Assembly: GCA_018676385.1 (NCBI GenBank)
Contig: JABHEX010000228.1
Coordinates: 1-14,627 of the forward strand
Source: Akkermansiaceae bacterium
Lineage (GTDB): Bacteria; Verrucomicrobiota; Verrucomicrobiia; Verrucomicrobiales; Akkermansiaceae
Length of the DNA stretch: 14,627 nucleotides
Direction: 5' to 3'
In this document: one piece after another, positions 12,493 through 14,627 of the stretch
How the letters are laid out: each line of letters opens with the position of its first letter
How positions within the stretch are numbered: position 1 is the first letter of the stretch
Program-made: the position numbers and the translations under genes
Notes under the pieces: generated by a model
What the model was told of the DNA's origin: nothing
The model's database searches: none
The model's input: the letters and a program-made list of their open reading frames with translations, nothing else

Positions 12493-14627
12493 TTAACCTC
12501 TCCAGTTCTCGGCGCGGCGTTGGAAATCGGCTTCTAACCGAAGGTATTTTCCGGTAATGCTTTGTTGGAGGAGTGTTTCCCAAGCACTCGGGCTTTTTCC
12601 TCTGGAAGCTGGTTTGGTAAGGTGAGAGAGGTCGGAGATGCCGATAATGCGCTGGGCGTAATGTTTGGGATCTGTGGCGTATTTGGCGACGTCGTTCAGA
12701 TAGCTTTGTATGAGTGCTAAGCCATTGAATAGCTCGGCAATAGTGATCTTTTGGAAACTTATCAGAGAGTCCGAGACGTTTGATTTTTCGTGTTGGGTTG
12801 GGCGCAAATCGAGCTGAGTCAGACTTTCACTGACGTGACCAACAGCTTCCAGTAATTCTGGGGAAATGTGTTCGGAAGACAGGAGTTTAGACAGATGATT
12901 TCTCAGTGCTGTAACGCTGGTCCAGATTGGCAGGTCGATATAGGTCTCAAACAGTTGGCTGCAGAGGTTGCTCCCTAGTTTTTCTAGCTGAAATTCGGGA
13001 ATATCCTGAGCAACTAAGTTGGGGTTTAGAGCAAACATTGAGCTGAGTTGCGCAAGAATGGGCTGCATCATGGTTTTATATCCGGGAAAGGTGCGACCAC
13101 GACCATCGATCTTGGCTCGCTCTGCACGCTGGACATAGGTATCTACAGCCTTGGCAATTGGGTCAGCTGATTGCACAGCGCTGGCGGGCTTGAGTGCGTA
13201 AAGGATAGTGAGTTGATCAAAAGTGGCGTATGAAAGTGCTTCAGCGCCGTACTTCTGGATTAACTGCCACGCCGATTGTTGGGCTTCACGTAGATCGCCA
13301 CCTTTAGCATGTTGAGATGGGTGGACATCAGTTTTTTTCAGCTGTAAGGCATTGTTGGTTTCAAAAAACTGAATGACTTCTGGGGAAGCACCGTTGATAC
13401 TGCCATCAGTGTCATAGGATTTCAAATCGCCGTAGTAACCGAGAATGAGCTTGGCGAAGCGTGGGTCCGGATTTGGTTGGCCGCTGCGATTGAGGTAGCG
13501 GTCGGCGAGTGTGTCTGCAAAAGGATCGTTGCTGATGGCAAGATTCGCGATCGCTTGTTTACAGCAAATATCGGCAGTAGGCGTCACCAGTAGTGGAAGT
13601 CCTGCATCTTTGCAAACACGTTTTAACTCACGGATAAAGAGATCCACAATGGTGGAAAAATTATAAAGATCGCCGTCTTCATCTGATGTCTTATTGGATG
13701 ATTGGTGTTTTGCACGAATGGCAGACTCTTGTTGCTTAAGATCCTGAATAACAAATGGCATGGCTCCACCTGGAACGCCGGCAGCACAGAGTTGCTCTTT
13801 GAGTTCTTGTGGGATTGCGATATCTTTTCGGTCGGGGTGATTCCCCCATATTCTACTGATAACGTCAGAAAGATGACGGTAAGAAGTATGATCTTTTATC
13901 ATGCTGGGGGCAACCGCTGATAATGCATGGTGAGCTGACCCACCGGCGATAACGCCTTCGCACGTCTCAATCGCATGGATCTGATACTCCGTAGCCTTTG
14001 CGATAGCGGCTTGTGATTTTTCTGCATTCGTTGAGTGGCAATGCAGAGTGAGTGGTATGTTTGCTGGTTTTAGAATTTCTTGTAATGCTGGAACGAGTGT
14101 TGCAATACGCTCGGCAGTGAGTTGCCCGGACATATCTTTGATGGCAATGGCATTGTAACCAGCGTCAAGAAGTGTCCGAGTGTAGCTGCAAAAGTAGTCA
14201 TCAGTATATCGCGCTGGGGCATCAGCATAGTGACAGAAACATATGGCACCCTCGAGCACGATACCTTGGGCATTTTTGATCGACTCTGGAAGCTCTAGAT
14301 TTTCGATATCGTTGAGAGCATCAAAGAAGCGGATTTTGGTGATTCCGTGTTTAACGAATTCCTTAAGCGTAATTTCTACGACATCTTTATCATAATGGCG
14401 GAAACCAAGTGCATTAGCACCGCGAAAAAGCATTTGCAGTTCAAAGTGGTCGATCTCAGGAGATGACTTAACGGCATGGCTAACTGCGCTGAGAATGGTA
14501 AAAGGATTGTAACCACGGCCAATGGCGATTTGAAAACTTTGTCCGCCAGCGATCTCAGCTCCATCGAATCCCGCCTTTGCTGAGGCGGCAATGACTTTTG
14601 CAAAATCACGCGGCTCGAAAATCCAGT
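12493..14627 (-). CDS. Carboxyltransferase-family protein, pyruvate carboxylase subunit B / oxaloacetate decarboxylase alpha type (5' end outside window)
   Basis: The frame enters from the right edge and gives 710 visible residues; the N-terminal catalytic start (normally RDxxQSL) lies outside. It matches the carboxyltransferase TIM barrel that moves CO2 between biotin and pyruvate/oxaloacetate: GFDGAEIAGGQSF (19-31), QMLFRGANALGFRHY (64-78), IRFFDALNDIENL (98-110), the carbamylated-Lys motif IKDMSG (K163) and metal ligands LHCHST (H195, H197; T199). The conserved second domain follows (VPGGAMPFVIQDLKQQ, then LLVTPTADICCKQAIANLAI). Differences include HST where HDT is usual and a GVIAGGSAHHA segment unlike typical members. 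The remaining roughly 300 residues are poorly conserved to my eye and end ADFQRRAENWRG with no MKM biotin-binding motif, so biotin would be carried by another protein. Metabolic role (anaplerosis or decarboxylation) is inference. Confidence 0.88.
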   Translation of the reverse strand, partial: WIFEPRDFAKVIAASAKAGFDGAEIAGGQSFQIAIGRGYNPFTILSAVSHAVKSSPEIDHFELQMLFRGANALGFRHYDKDVVEITLKEFVKHGITKIRFFDALNDIENLELPESIKNAQGIVLEGAICFCHYADAPARYTDDYFCSYTRTLLDAGYNAIAIKDMSGQLTAERIATLVPALQEILKPANIPLTLHCHSTNAEKSQAAIAKATEYQIHAIETCEGVIAGGSAHHALSAVAPSMIKDHTSYRHLSDVISRIWGNHPDRKDIAIPQELKEQLCAAGVPGGAMPFVIQDLKQQESAIRAKHQSSNKTSDEDGDLYNFSTIVDLFIRELKRVCKDAGLPLLVTPTADICCKQAIANLAISNDPFADTLADRYLNRSGQPNPDPRFAKLILGYYGDLKSYDTDGSINGASPEVIQFFETNNALQLKKTDVHPSQHAKGGDLREAQQSAWQLIQKYGAEALSYATFDQLTILYALKPASAVQSADPIAKAVDTYVQRAERAKIDGRGRTFPGYKTMMQPILAQLSSMFALNPNLVAQDIPEFQLEKLGSNLCSQLFETYIDLPIWTSVTALRNHLSKLLSSEHISPELLEAVGHVSESLTQLDLRPTQHEKSNVSDSLISFQKITIAELFNGLALIQSYLNDVAKYATDPKHYAQRIIGISDLSHLTKPASRGKSPSAWETLLQQSITGKYLRLEADFQRRAENWRG

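Overview
The window looks like chromosomal DNA of a Verrucomicrobiota bacterium, probably order Verrucomicrobiales. The evidence is an ECF sigma factor paired with a FecR-type membrane anti-sigma protein, a PEP-CTERM (exosortase) secreted protein, a PQQ-type sugar dehydrogenase, a large membrane-anchored kinase-like protein, and mostly weak Shine-Dalgarno sequences. This placement is inference from gene content; no rRNA or marker gene is present. No tRNA, rRNA, insertion sequence, phage gene or CRISPR array was seen.

Left part (1-3865, GC-rich): a truncated, secreted glucose/sorbosone-dehydrogenase-like protein reads left. Diverging from it are an ECF sigma factor, a FecR/DNRLRE membrane protein overlapping it by 47 nt, and a PEP-CTERM surface protein ending at a strong terminator. 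The sigma/anti-sigma pair probably controls surface or polysaccharide-related genes, perhaps including the PEP-CTERM protein.

Middle (3925-4916): a Phd/VapC-type toxin-antitoxin pair has a promoter and palindrome directly upstream, giving an almost leaderless mRNA. Next to it is a short 3' remnant of a minus-strand gene with an in-frame TGA. Base composition appears to become more AT-rich beyond this point, so it may be a rearrangement boundary.

Right part (4917-14627, more AT-rich): a secreted tandem-FAS1 protein with a perfect terminator; a secreted HEAT-like protein with a convincing bacterial pVHL-beta domain; a class IV-like histone-deacetylase-family protein lacking one expected zinc-ligand histidine; a secreted S10 serine carboxypeptidase; a membrane-anchored pseudokinase with a long helical repeat domain; an orphan fragment of a DmsB/NrfC-type 4Fe-4S protein; and most of a carboxyltransferase-family protein (pyruvate carboxylase subunit B / oxaloacetate decarboxylase alpha type) without a C-terminal biotin domain.

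The right-hand genes do not form an obvious operon. They alternate in strand and meet tail to tail (6851/6871 and 9411/9415). The most notable points are the pVHL-like pocket, two enzyme-family proteins with altered catalytic residues, and two gene relics.
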